A stretch of DNA of 64,000 nt from Pseudomonadota bacterium. Its GTDB lineage: Bacteria > Pseudomonadota > Alphaproteobacteria > Sphingomonadales > Sphingomonadaceae. The DNA is taken from positions 1 to 64,000 of the forward strand of contig JAEXFD010000014.1 in assembly GCA_023400405.1 (NCBI GenBank). The letters run 5' to 3'. The notes beneath the pieces are model-generated. The model did not search any database and was not told the DNA's origin. It was given only the letters and a program-made list of their open reading frames with translations. This document shows positions 26,701-33,985 of this stretch, one piece after another; the stretch's first letter is position 1, and the number at the start of each line of letters is the position of its first letter. Position numbers and translations under genes: made by a program.

Positions 26701-26976
26701 ATCGAGGCGGCGAAGATTCGCTTCCGCCCGATCGTGATGACCAGCCTCGCCTTCATCTTCGGCGTGCTGCCGCTGGCGATCTCGACCGGCGCGGGGGCCA
26801 ACAGCCGCATCGCGATCGGCACCGCGGTGATCGGCGGCATGCTGACTGCGCTGATCCTGGCGATCTTCTACATCCCGCTGTTCTTCGTGCTCGTCCGCCG
26901 CGGAGTGCGCGACAGCCTGAAGGCGTGGCGCGACCGGCGCGACCGAAAGCGCGCGGCGCGGGAGGCGCAGGCATGA
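23767..26976 (+). CDS. RND multidrug efflux pump, inner-membrane transporter (AcrB/MexB, HAE1)
   Basis: A 1069-residue proton-driven exporter with 12 transmembrane helices and two large periplasmic loops. The N-terminus SRVFIDRPIFAWVIAI is characteristic, and the proton-relay aspartates of TM4 are seen in GLLVDDAIVVVENVERLM near residue 410. The C-terminal half carries the matching GLATKNAILMIEFA. It expels hydrophobic and amphiphilic compounds. An unusual run of eight glycines in TGGGGGGGGAS lies near residue 630. The stop overlaps the channel gene start (ATGA). Confidence 0.96.
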   Translation: MSRVFIDRPIFAWVIAIIVMLMGLGAIFSLPIAQYPDVAPPQVNIRATYPGASAETVQNSVTQIIEQQLTGIDGLLYFSSSSTSRGQVTISATFQKGTDPDIAQVQVQNQVQQGLSRLPQQVQQQGVRVTKSNPDTLLLVGIYDETDKSNNRDVSDWLTSNMQDPLSRVPGVGDVNVFGSSYAMRIWLNPSRLASYGLMPSDVISAIQAQNTEIAAGEIGGQPMPDTQMLNATVTAQSRLQTPEQFAKILLKTETNGAHVLLKDVARIELGAESYNAVTRLNGHAGSGIAISTAPGADALTTADLVKAKVEQLSKTFPPGYKYAYANDTTAFIKLSISEVEKTLFEAIVLVVIVMFVFLQSWRATLVPMIAVPVVLLGTFAVFYALGYSINTLTLFGLVLVIGLLVDDAIVVVENVERLMEENPELTPREATIQSMDQIQVALVAIALVLSAVYLPMAFFGGSTGVIYRQFSVTIVSAMILSVLVALILSPALTATVLKRRQDEEEEAKRGWLARRFPGIRRFFGNASTKFNRGFEATVDRYTRTIAYVVDRKWIFLLIYLGVCALLVLMFMRLPTGFLPTEDQGAATVQFRLPAGATQARTQQVQFAIEKYFREQEGKNVAAIFTVTGGGGGGGASGQNTGQGFMNFAPWDDRPGKQNSADAIVQRATAAFHNFRDAQVFALVPAAIRGLGQSNGFTMELQNSSGMSRDDFVAAREKLLASANADPDLANVRLSDLPDVSTLKVNIDQEKLAALGLTQQSVNATLGTAWGGTYVNDFIDRGRVKRVYVQGDAPFRAEPDNINQWFVRGTSGQMVPFSSFASTSWATAPTTMSRFQGIPSFEFQGQPAPGKSSGEAMKRMEELASQIPGTSVAWAGLSYQERLAGGQAPMLYGISLLVVFLCLAALYESWTVPVAAMLVIPLGLIGAIFAVTLRGLQNDVYLQIGLLTTMGLATKNAILMIEFAERAEKEGKRVIDAAIEAAKIRFRPIVMTSLAFIFGVLPLAISTGAGANSRIAIGTAVIGGMLTALILAIFYIPLFFVLVRRGVRDSLKAWRDRRDRKRAAREAQA

Positions 26977-28427
26977 AGCGCACCGCCCTGATCCTGCTCG
27001 CCGCGAGCGCGCTCGCCGGCTGCTCGATGGACCCCAAGTTCGTCGATCCCAAGGCGCCGGTGCCGCCCTCCTGGCCGGTGGGCGATTCCTATCTGCGCCA
27101 GAGCGAGGCGACGCTGCCCAGCGTCACGTATCGCGACATCTTCCGCGATCCGCGGCTGCAAAGCCTGGTCGAACAGGCGCTCGCCAACAATCGCGACCTG
27201 CGCGTCGCCGCCGCCAACATCGCCGCGGCGCGCGCGCAATATCGCGTGCAACGGGCGCAGCGTTTCCCCGAGGTGACGACCGGCGCCGGAGTGACCGAAT
27301 CGCACGGCAGCAGCGGCTCCGCGAACGGCGGCGCCGCGGCGGGCGGGGCGAGCGCCGGCACGCGGACGAGCTACTCGGCGGATGTGAGCGTCACCAGCTT
27401 CGAACTCGATCTGTTCGGCCGCGTCGCCTCGCTGACCCGTGCCGAGCAGAATCGCTGGTTCGCCACCGAAGCGGCGGCACGCGCGACCCGGCTGACGCTG
27501 GTCGGCGACATCGCCGAGGCCTGGCTGACCTATGCCTCGGACGCGAGCCTGCTCAAGATCGCGCAGGATACGGCGGCGAGCGCGGAGCGCTCGGTTCGAC
27601 TCACCCGCGCCCGGCTCCAGGGCGGCATCGCGCCGCGCACCGATCTCGCCCAGGCCGAGCAGACGCTGGCGAGCGCCCAGTCGGACGTCGCCGCGCAAAC
27701 GACCGCGCTCGCCCAGGACGTCAATGCGCTGCGCCTGCTCGTCGGCACGGAGATCGACACGGCGCTGCTGCCCGGATCGATCGATGAAGCCGCGCCGACG
27801 ATCGCCGAGCTTCCCGCCGGCGTCGATTCGGGCGTGCTGCTCCGCCGGCCAGACGTGGTGCAGGCCGAATATACGCTGCATGCCGCCAATGCCGAGATCG
27901 GCGCGGCCCGCGCGGCGCTGTTCCCCCGGATCAGCCTGACCGGACTGCTCGGCCTGGCGAGCAATGCGCTGACCGGCCTGTTCAGCGGCGACGGCTTCCG
28001 CTGGTCGGCAGGTGCCAATGCGAGCTACTCGATCTTCAACGCAGGTGCGGGCCGCGCCAATGTCGCCCTGAGCCAGGCCCAGCGCGATGCCGCGCTCGCC
28101 AGCTACGAGCGCGCGATCCAGACCGCGTTTCGCGAAGTCGCCGACGCCCTGGCCCGGCGCGGCACGATCGATGCGCAACTGCGCGCCGACACGACCAATC
28201 TCGCCGCCGCCGCCGACTCCTATCGGCTTTCCGAGGCGCGCTATCGCGGCGGCATCGATACCTTCCTGGCAAGTCTGGTCGCACAGCGTTCGCTTTACGC
28301 CGCACAGCGCGCAATGGTGACCGCACGGCTCACCCAGGCAAACAATCTCGTCACGCTCTACCGAACCCTCGGCGGGGATTCGCTGCTGACTCGCACGCCA
28401 GAGGGGCCGCAGCCCGCGACGCCCTGA
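26973..28427 (+). CDS. RND efflux outer-membrane channel lipoprotein (OprM/NodT family)
   Basis: A 484-residue TolC-like channel. The signal peptide ends in a lipobox LAGC with Cys17 as the lipidated residue. Two internally repeated OEP domains follow (about 60-255 and 275-465); each contains the long helices of the periplasmic barrel, with SFELDLFGRV and ARAALFPRISLTG as recognisable family motifs. Its ATG overlaps the pump stop by four bases, completing a tripartite efflux operon. Confidence 0.94.
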   Translation: MKRTALILLAASALAGCSMDPKFVDPKAPVPPSWPVGDSYLRQSEATLPSVTYRDIFRDPRLQSLVEQALANNRDLRVAAANIAAARAQYRVQRAQRFPEVTTGAGVTESHGSSGSANGGAAAGGASAGTRTSYSADVSVTSFELDLFGRVASLTRAEQNRWFATEAAARATRLTLVGDIAEAWLTYASDASLLKIAQDTAASAERSVRLTRARLQGGIAPRTDLAQAEQTLASAQSDVAAQTTALAQDVNALRLLVGTEIDTALLPGSIDEAAPTIAELPAGVDSGVLLRRPDVVQAEYTLHAANAEIGAARAALFPRISLTGLLGLASNALTGLFSGDGFRWSAGANASYSIFNAGAGRANVALSQAQRDAALASYERAIQTAFREVADALARRGTIDAQLRADTTNLAAAADSYRLSEARYRGGIDTFLASLVAQRSLYAAQRAMVTARLTQANNLVTLYRTLGGDSLLTRTPEGPQPATP

Positions 28428-28483
28428 CTTTCCCACCTCCGATTTCGCCGCTATCCGGTTGCGGATCGAAACGGGAGCGGATG

Positions 28484-29266
28484 ATGGCGGACGAGATGAT
28501 CCTCAGCGAGCGCGACAACGACGTGCTGGTGCTGACGCTCAACCGGCCCGAACGGCTCAACGCAGCTCCACCGGCGTTGTTCGACGCCTTGCGCGAGGCG
28601 CTGGGCGCGTTGGACGGCGCCCGGGCGGTCCTGATCCAAGGGGCGGGCCGCGCCTTTTGCTCGGGGGCGGACATCGGCGACGCCCGCTTCGCCGGCGGCG
28701 ATCCGGGCGAGGCCACACATCGCGCGCTGACCGAACATTACAACCCGACCTTGCTCGCCATCGCCGAGCTGGACGTGCCCGTGGTCAGCGCCGTGCGCGG
28801 CGCCGCGGCGGGGATCGGCTGCAGCCTGGCGCTCGCCGCCGATTTCTGCGTCGCCAGCGACACCGGCTATTTCCTCCAGGCCTTCGTCAATATCGGCCTC
28901 GTCCCCGATGGCGGAGCGAGCTGGATGCTGCCCCGACTGATCGGCCGCGCCCGTGCCGCCGAGATGATGATGCTGGGCGAGCGCGTTCCGGCGCACCAGG
29001 CGCGCGAATGGGGCATGGTCCACCGCGTGGTTTCGGACGAGCAGCTCGACCATGAGGCGCTGGCGCTGGCACACCAGCTCGCCGCCGGCCCGACCGCGGC
29101 GCTCGGCATGATCCGCCGCGGCCTCGCCCGCGCGCTCGACGGCAGCTATGCAGAGGCGCTGGCGCTCGAAGCGACGCACCAGCGCAGCGCGCGCGGAACG
29201 CAGGATGCGATGGAGGGCGTCACGGCCTTCCTCCAGAAGCGCCCGCCACGCTTCACCGGAAACTGA
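28484..29266 (+). CDS. Enoyl-CoA hydratase/isomerase family protein
   Basis: A 260-residue crotonase-fold enzyme. The oxyanion-hole segments are ILIQGAGRAFCSGADI-type (near residues 50-65) and VRGAAAGIGCSLALAADF (near 105-122). The acidic residue before GGASWMLPRLIG near 145 fits the hydratase/isomerase group. It resembles PaaG/PaaF-like enzymes of fatty-acid or phenylacetate catabolism, but no pathway partner is adjacent, so the substrate is unknown. ATG at 28484 is preferred because GGGAG lies six bases upstream; the ATG one codon earlier is also possible. Confidence 0.88.
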   Translation: MADEMILSERDNDVLVLTLNRPERLNAAPPALFDALREALGALDGARAVLIQGAGRAFCSGADIGDARFAGGDPGEATHRALTEHYNPTLLAIAELDVPVVSAVRGAAAGIGCSLALAADFCVASDTGYFLQAFVNIGLVPDGGASWMLPRLIGRARAAEMMMLGERVPAHQAREWGMVHRVVSDEQLDHEALALAHQLAAGPTAALGMIRRGLARALDGSYAEALALEATHQRSARGTQDAMEGVTAFLQKRPPRFTGN

Positions 29267-29276
29267 GCGAGCCCCC

Positions 29277-29804
29277 TTACGCTATGGGGCGGACCAAGCG
29301 CAGCGCGGGCGGCAGCGCCGCCGCCTTGGCCCTGAGTGCCGCCATCAAGTCGCCGAGCGCGGGCAGCGGCCCGGCCAGCAGGGCGCTTCCCCAATCGCGT
29401 GCGACCTCGCCCGCCTCGATCGCATTGTCGGCGAGCAGGGACGGAAAGGGCAGCCGGGTGTGCGGACCGGCGAAACGCTGCTCGGGCGTCGCCGCCACTG
29501 CCGAACGGAGCGGCTCGACGAACACTGCACCCGCCACCCGCTCGACATAGGAGGCCGGCGACAACCTCGCCCACCAGGCGACGGCGAAGCAGCCGATGCC
29601 ATGCGCGACGAGCACGACCGGCTGTTCGAGCAGCCGCACTGCCTCGTCGAGCCGCGCGGCCCAGAGGTTGCGCCCGCCGCCACGCGCGCCGAGCTCGAGG
29701 ATCTGCCCTGCTCCGGCGAGCAACTCGCGCGAAGGCGGATCGGCACGGTCGTAGATGGTGAGAATCGGCAGCCCTTCGGATTCCGGCAACGCACGCTCTG
29801 GCAT
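29277..29804 (-). CDS. RBBP9/YdeN-type alpha/beta hydrolase
   Basis: A 175-residue small hydrolase-fold protein. The segment VVLVAHGIGCFAVAWWA (near residues 62-78) is the nucleophile-elbow region, but the usual G-x-S-x-G serine is replaced here (H-G-I-G-C). Thus the catalytic serine is missing or a cysteine serves. Later parts (FPSLLADNAIEAGEVARDWGSAL) match the RBBP9/SEH family. The start at 29804 has GGGAGA upstream. It converges on the enoyl-CoA hydratase gene. Activity is uncertain. Confidence 0.78.
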   Translation of the reverse strand: MPERALPESEGLPILTIYDRADPPSRELLAGAGQILELGARGGGRNLWAARLDEAVRLLEQPVVLVAHGIGCFAVAWWARLSPASYVERVAGAVFVEPLRSAVAATPEQRFAGPHTRLPFPSLLADNAIEAGEVARDWGSALLAGPLPALGDLMAALRAKAAALPPALRLVRPIA

Positions 29805-30031
29805 CGCACTCTCCCGCAGCTTGGTGGCACATAAGCGCACTCGAACCGGCCCGGAGCTTGCTTGCGACTCGGCCGGCCACTTCACTCCAGACCGCCAAGG
29901 CTATCGCAGCGCGAAGCCCGCGCAACGGGGCTGCGCCGAATCGAGCGCGCCGCGCGCCGGAACCCGTGCGTCGCCCGAACGCTGCAGAGTTGACCGCGCC
30001 CCTGCGCTTGTGGCACTCGGCGGCCGGCTGA

Positions 30032-30105
30032 GCGGGTATAGCACAATGGTAGTGCAGCAGCCTTCCAAGCTGAATACGCGGGTTCGATTCCCGCTACCCG
30101 CTCCA
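30032..30105 (+). tRNA. tRNA-Gly (anticodon TCC)
   Basis: A full cloverleaf can be folded: acceptor GCGGGTA (30032-30038) with TACCCGC (30095-30101), a T discriminator and an encoded CCA end. The D-arm GCAC/GTGC encloses AATGGTA, the anticodon loop CTTCCAA gives TCC (30064-30066), and the T-arm has GGTTCGATTCC. It reads GGA and GGG codons. It lies 14 bp before hemW. Confidence 0.97.
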
Positions 30106-30119
30106 GCCTCCAAAAGCCC

Positions 30120-31250
30120 ATGATCGCCGCCCCCGCCTCGCTCGCACTGTACGTGCACTGGCCGTTCTGCGTGTCCAAATGCCCCTATTGCGACTTTAAC
30201 AGTCATGTCCGCGAGAGCATCGACCAGGCGGCCTGGCGCGACGCGCTGCTCGTCGATCTCGCCCATGAGGCGGCGCTGCTGCCGGGCCTGCGGCTCGATT
30301 CGATCTTCTTCGGCGGCGGCACCCCCTCGCTCATGCCACCCGAGACCGTTGCGGCGCTGATCGAGGCGGCGGGGCGGCATTGGACCTTCTCGGACGATGT
30401 CGAGATCACGCTGGAGGCCAATCCCTCCTCGGTCGAAGCCGCGCGCTTCGCCGATCTCGCGGCCGCAGGGGTCAACCGCGTATCACTGGGACTCCAGGCG
30501 CTGGACGACGAGGCGCTGCGATTCCTCGGCCGCGCGCATGGCGTGAACGAGGCGCTGGCGGCCCTCGCTACTGCGCAGCGCGCGTTCGCCCGAGTAAGTT
30601 TCGACCTCATCTATGCCCGCCCCGGCCAGACGCTCGCCGACTGGGAAGCCGAGCTGCGCCGTGCGATCGGTTTCGGCACCGAGCATCTTTCGCTCTACCA
30701 GCTCACCATCGAGCCCGGCACGCGCTTCGCCACTCTGTTCGAAAAGGGCGAGTTGGCCGCCTACGACGCCGATCTCGCCGCGGACTTGTTCGAAGCGACG
30801 CGGGCGATCGCCGGGACGGCGGGGCTACCGGCCTACGAAGTCTCGAACCATGCCCGGCCGGGTGCGGAGAGCCGGCACAACCTGACCTATTGGCGCTACG
30901 GCACCTATGCCGGGATCGGCCCGGGCGCGCATGGCCGGCGCGGGGGCCTGGCGACGTTACGCCACAAGAAGCCCGAAAACTGGCTCGGCGCGGTCGCGCG
31001 CAACGGGCATGGCCTGGCCGCCGAAGACGCGCTCGACACGCATGACCAAGGCGTCGAAGCGCTGCTGATGGGGCTGCGGCTGGCCGAGGGCGTCGATCTC
31101 GCCCGCATCCCAGACGCGCCGATCGACCAGCGCGCGCTCGCGCGCATTGCGGCGCAAGGCCTGATCCGCCAGGAGAGCAGCCGGCTGATCGTCACCGAGG
31201 CCGGCATGCCCGTGCTCGAGGCGATCCTCCGCGAGATGGTGCTCGCCTGA
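30120..31250 (+). CDS. hemW: Radical SAM heme chaperone HemW
   Basis: A 376-residue protein with the radical-SAM cluster motif C17-x3-C21-x2-C24 followed by DF, the HemW pattern. GGGTPS near residue 62 and the SLGLQ segment near 122 are conserved. It was long annotated as oxygen-independent coproporphyrinogen oxidase, but HemW lacks key HemN residues and is thought to deliver heme to respiratory proteins. In sphingomonads it often adjoins rsmI/yraN genes, as here. It converges on the LpoA-like gene with only three bases between stops. Confidence 0.92.
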   Translation: MIAAPASLALYVHWPFCVSKCPYCDFNSHVRESIDQAAWRDALLVDLAHEAALLPGLRLDSIFFGGGTPSLMPPETVAALIEAAGRHWTFSDDVEITLEANPSSVEAARFADLAAAGVNRVSLGLQALDDEALRFLGRAHGVNEALAALATAQRAFARVSFDLIYARPGQTLADWEAELRRAIGFGTEHLSLYQLTIEPGTRFATLFEKGELAAYDADLAADLFEATRAIAGTAGLPAYEVSNHARPGAESRHNLTYWRYGTYAGIGPGAHGRRGGLATLRHKKPENWLGAVARNGHGLAAEDALDTHDQGVEALLMGLRLAEGVDLARIPDAPIDQRALARIAAQGLIRQESSRLIVTEAGMPVLEAILREMVLA

Positions 31251-31253
31251 GCC

Positions 31254-32453
31254 TCAGTTTCCGCCGAAGCCGGTCGGCGCCGGCGAGATCGTCGTCACCG
31301 TGCCGCCCTTGATCTCCTGCACTTCGAGCGCACGCTGGGCGATGCCGTCGCGGCCGAAGCGGAAGGCGCCGTCGAGCCCGGCAAAGCCGTCGCGGTCGAT
31401 CAGGCGGCGCTCGGGAAATTCGGTGCCCGTCGGCCAATCGCGCGCGATGCGGACGGTGAGCAGCACCGCGTCATAGCCGAGCGTCGAGAGGCGATAAGGC
31501 GCCGATCCGAAGCGCGTGCGGTATTTAGTCGCATATTGGCGGTAATAATTGTCGGGCACGCTGGCGAACCAGGCACCCGAGAGCGCGGCATTGCTGCCGA
31601 TTCCCGAATCGGTGTTCCACAGCTCGGTGCCCAGGATGCGTGCGGTCTTGCCCGGTGCCGAGCGGCGGATGACCGGTGCCGCCGCGACACCGCTGGCGCC
31701 CGATCCGGCGATGAGGATCGCCTGATAGGGCGAGCGCGAAAGCTTGGTGATCGCGCTGGTCATCGATCCGGGGCGGCCGTCGAACGTCTCCATCGCGAGC
31801 ACCTTGCCGCCGCCGGCCTCGACTGCGCGGAGAAAGGCCGTGGAGGCGCGCTCGCCATAGACGCCGGTCGAAATGAGGCCGGCGAAATTGCTGATCCCCT
31901 GGCCGCGGGCATAATCGACGACACGCTCGATCGACTGGCTGGGCGAATAGCCGAGCAGATAGGTGCCGCCGCCGGCGACATTGGTGTCGTTCGAGAAGCT
32001 GAGCACCGGCACGCGCGCGGCATGCGCGATCGGCGCCACTTCGCGCGCTTCCTCGGCGAGCAGCGGGCCGAGGATCAGCCGGTTGCCGTCCGCGATGGCT
32101 TGGCGCGCAGCATTGGCGGCGCCGCCGGCGGTATCATAGGTGGTGATGCGGATATTGTCGGACTTGGTATCGAGGATCGCGAGCTGCGTCGCATTGGCGA
32201 GCGAATTGCCGACGCCGGCATTGGGGCCGGACAACGGCACGAGCAGCGCGACGCGGTGACGCTGGACGTCCTGCGGCAGGCCGGGGGCGACGGGGCGCGG
32301 CTCGGGGCGCGGACGTGGCGCCTCGTTGCGAGGCACCGGACGATTTTCGGGGATCACGCGCGGACCGCCTGCGCAGGCGGCGAGCAGTGCGGCGAGCCCC
32401 AGCGCAGCCCAGCGCAGCATGCCCCGTTGCGATCTACCCTTTGCCTCTGCCAT
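31254..32453 (-). CDS. Penicillin-binding protein activator (LpoA/LppC-like lipoprotein)
   Basis: A 399-residue lipoprotein with a lipobox LAAC near residue 27, followed by a Pro/Arg-rich linker and a periplasmic-binding-protein type I fold (about 65-395). Family motifs include VALLVPLSGPNAGVG and ILGPLLAEEAREVAPIA. LpoA homologues activate the class A penicillin-binding protein PBP1A; the closely similar ligand-binding folds of Leu/Ile/Val transport are an alternative. The conserved neighbourhood with rsmI and yraN supports the LpoA reading. The start at 32453 has GGGAGG upstream and lies only 11 bp from the divergent rsmI start. Confidence 0.88.
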   Translation of the reverse strand: MAEAKGRSQRGMLRWAALGLAALLAACAGGPRVIPENRPVPRNEAPRPRPEPRPVAPGLPQDVQRHRVALLVPLSGPNAGVGNSLANATQLAILDTKSDNIRITTYDTAGGAANAARQAIADGNRLILGPLLAEEAREVAPIAHAARVPVLSFSNDTNVAGGGTYLLGYSPSQSIERVVDYARGQGISNFAGLISTGVYGERASTAFLRAVEAGGGKVLAMETFDGRPGSMTSAITKLSRSPYQAILIAGSGASGVAAAPVIRRSAPGKTARILGTELWNTDSGIGSNAALSGAWFASVPDNYYRQYATKYRTRFGSAPYRLSTLGYDAVLLTVRIARDWPTGTEFPERRLIDRDGFAGLDGAFRFGRDGIAQRALEVQEIKGGTVTTISPAPTGFGGN

Positions 32454-32464
32454 GAACCCTCCCG

Positions 32465-33298
32465 ATGTCCTTAGTTCTCGCGCCCGGCCTCTATATCGTC
32501 GCCACGCCGATCGGCAATCTCGGCGACCTTTCGCCGCGTGCGTCCGAAATACTCCTGAACGCCGATCTGGTTGCGGTCGAAGACAGCCGTGTGACAGCAG
32601 GACTGTTTCGCCACCTCGGCGCGAAGGGGAAGATGACCCCCTATCACGATCATAATGCCGATGCCGTGCGCCCCGGGCTGGTCGCACGGATGGGCAGCGA
32701 GGCGATCGCCCTGGTCTCCGATGCGGGGACGCCGCTGATCTCCGATCCGGGGTTCAAGCTGGTGCGCGACGCCCGGGCCGCCGGGCATGCGGTGACGACG
32801 ATTCCGGGGCCTTGCGCGGCCGTCGCGGCGCTGACGCTGGCCGGGCTGCCGACCGATCGCTTCCTGTTCATGGGCTTCCTACCCGCCAAGGCCCAGGCGC
32901 GCGCCGAGGCCATCGCCGAAGTGGCCGGCATCCGCGCGACGCTGGTGCTGTACGAATCGGGACCGCGGCTCGCCGCCTGCCTGGCGGCGCTGGGCGAAGG
33001 GCTGGGCGACCGCGAAGCCGCGGTGGCGCGCGAGATCAGCAAGAAATTCGAGGAATGCGTGACCGGCACGCTGTCGCAGCTCGCTGCACGCTATGCCGAG
33101 GCACCCCCCAAGGGCGAGATCGTCGTCGTGGTCGCGCCGCCCGGGGAAAAGCCGCCGGCGAGTGCGGAGGATGCCGATGCGGCGCTTGTCGAGGCATTGA
33201 CGCGGCTGCCACCTGCCAAGGCCGCCGGAGAAGTGGCGAAGCGGCTCGGGCTCGATCGCAAGGCGCTTTACGCGCGCGCGATGGCGCTCAAGGCCTGA
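32465..33298 (+). CDS. rsmI: 16S rRNA (cytidine(1402)-2'-O)-methyltransferase
   Basis: A 277-residue SPOUT/tetrapyrrole-methylase-fold enzyme that 2'-O-methylates C1402 of 16S rRNA in the decoding centre. The N-terminus LYIVATPIGNLGDLS and LVSDAGTPLISDPG near residue 80 are diagnostic. An in-frame TGA lies three codons upstream, so ATG 32465 is the earliest usual start. No Shine-Dalgarno sequence is present (upstream bases ACCCTCCCG), suggesting a leaderless or SD-independent mRNA. It is divergent from the LpoA-like gene. Confidence 0.93.
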   Translation: MSLVLAPGLYIVATPIGNLGDLSPRASEILLNADLVAVEDSRVTAGLFRHLGAKGKMTPYHDHNADAVRPGLVARMGSEAIALVSDAGTPLISDPGFKLVRDARAAGHAVTTIPGPCAAVAALTLAGLPTDRFLFMGFLPAKAQARAEAIAEVAGIRATLVLYESGPRLAACLAALGEGLGDREAAVAREISKKFEECVTGTLSQLAARYAEAPPKGEIVVVVAPPGEKPPASAEDADAALVEALTRLPPAKAAGEVAKRLGLDRKALYARAMALKA

Positions 33299-33301
33299 CG
33301 G

Positions 33302-33481
33302 TCAGGCGAATTCGTGTTCGAGCTCGCGAACCTCATCCGTGCCGGTAAGCTCGGCAAGCCGACGCAAATAGGATTCGGCCAGTTGCCGCCGCCGCAGCAC
33401 CGCCGATTCGGTTACCGCGCGCCGTGCAGCGGCAAGCTCCTGCGCGGCACGACGCCGATAATATCTCTCGTCCGATTCCAT
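33302..33481 (-). CDS. Small Arg/Glu-rich helical protein, function unknown
   Basis: A 59-residue highly charged protein predicted to be mostly helix (YYRRRAAQELAAARRAV, then RRRQLAESYLRRLAEL). It has no signal or cysteine. A longer frame exists, but ATG 33481 gives the part with coherent, heptad-like composition. It lies between rsmI and yraN on the opposite strand. I do not recognise the family; it resembles short conserved sphingomonad hypothetical proteins. Confidence 0.6.
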   Translation of the reverse strand: MESDERYYRRRAAQELAAARRAVTESAVLRRRQLAESYLRRLAELTGTDEVRELEHEFA

Positions 33482-33555
33482 TTGGGTGCTAACCCCCCGG
33501 AAAGCATGCGACCCACCGAGCCGGGATCGACTCGATGCCAGCAACTTAACCTGAG

Positions 33556-33564
33556 TTATCCACA
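33556..33564 (+). promoter_or_regulatory. Single consensus DnaA-box sequence
   Basis: TTATCCACA matches the high-affinity DnaA box exactly. It is alone, lies in the short region before yraN, and no cluster of boxes, AT-rich unwinding element or dnaA/hemE/parA gene is near. It may be a DnaA titration or regulatory site, or chance. Confidence 0.35.
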
Positions 33565-33581
33565 GGTGCGAGTCGGCAACT

Positions 33582-33944
33582 TTGCGTAGGTCAACGGATC
33601 GCCGCGCTGCAGAAACGCGTGGCCGCGATGGAGAGCGGCGCGCGGCATGGTGGCTTTGGCTCAAGGGCTGGAAAATCCTCGATTCGCGCGTGGGCACGCC
33701 CGTCGGCGAAGTCGATCTCGTGGTGCGCCGCGGCAACCTCGTCGCCTTCGTCGAAGTGAAGACGCGGGCCAGCGCCGCCGAACTCGATTTCGCGATCGAC
33801 GAGCGCCGTCTTTCGCGAGTCGCGGCCGCGGCCGAATATCTGATGCCGCGTTATGCCGGGCCGGGCGACGATATCCGCGTCGACGTGATCCTCATTGCCC
33901 CGCGCACGCTCCCCCGCCATATCGAAAACGCCTGGATGGGGTGA
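33582..33944 (+). CDS. YraN family protein (UPF0102)
   Basis: A 120-residue protein with a restriction-endonuclease-like fold. Conserved elements are AAWWLWLKGWKILDSRV (residues about 21-37), GEVDLVVRRG (42-51) and FVEVKTRAS (55-63); the acidic and lysine residues of D-x(n)-E-x-K are kept. Function is unproven, with nuclease-like DNA or RNA processing suspected. The start is TTG, the only usual start before the conserved region. It is part of the conserved lpoA-rsmI-yraN-gshB neighbourhood. Confidence 0.88.
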   Translation: MRRSTDRRAAETRGRDGERRAAWWLWLKGWKILDSRVGTPVGEVDLVVRRGNLVAFVEVKTRASAAELDFAIDERRLSRVAAAAEYLMPRYAGPGDDIRVDVILIAPRTLPRHIENAWMG

Positions 33945-33962
33945 CTTATCCAAGTAAGTCAC
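33941..33962. promoter_or_regulatory. Perfect palindrome overlapping the gshB promoter region
   Basis: GTGACTTA (33941-33948) and TAAGTCAC (33955-33962) form perfect 8-bp arms around a six-base centre. The left arm includes the yraN stop, and a -10-like TATAAG follows at once (33964-33969). The position over a putative gshB promoter suggests a dimeric regulator site; a transcript hairpin is the alternative. Confidence 0.5.
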
Positions 33963-33985
33963 TATAAGGCTCGCGAGGAGGCCCC

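Noticed and set aside
30032..30105. tRNA-Gly as an integration site
   Set aside because: I find no direct repeat of the tRNA 3' end elsewhere in the window and no integrase beside it.
33556..33564. DnaA box as evidence for a replication origin
   Set aside because: Only one box is present, and no AT-rich unwinding region or origin-linked genes are near.
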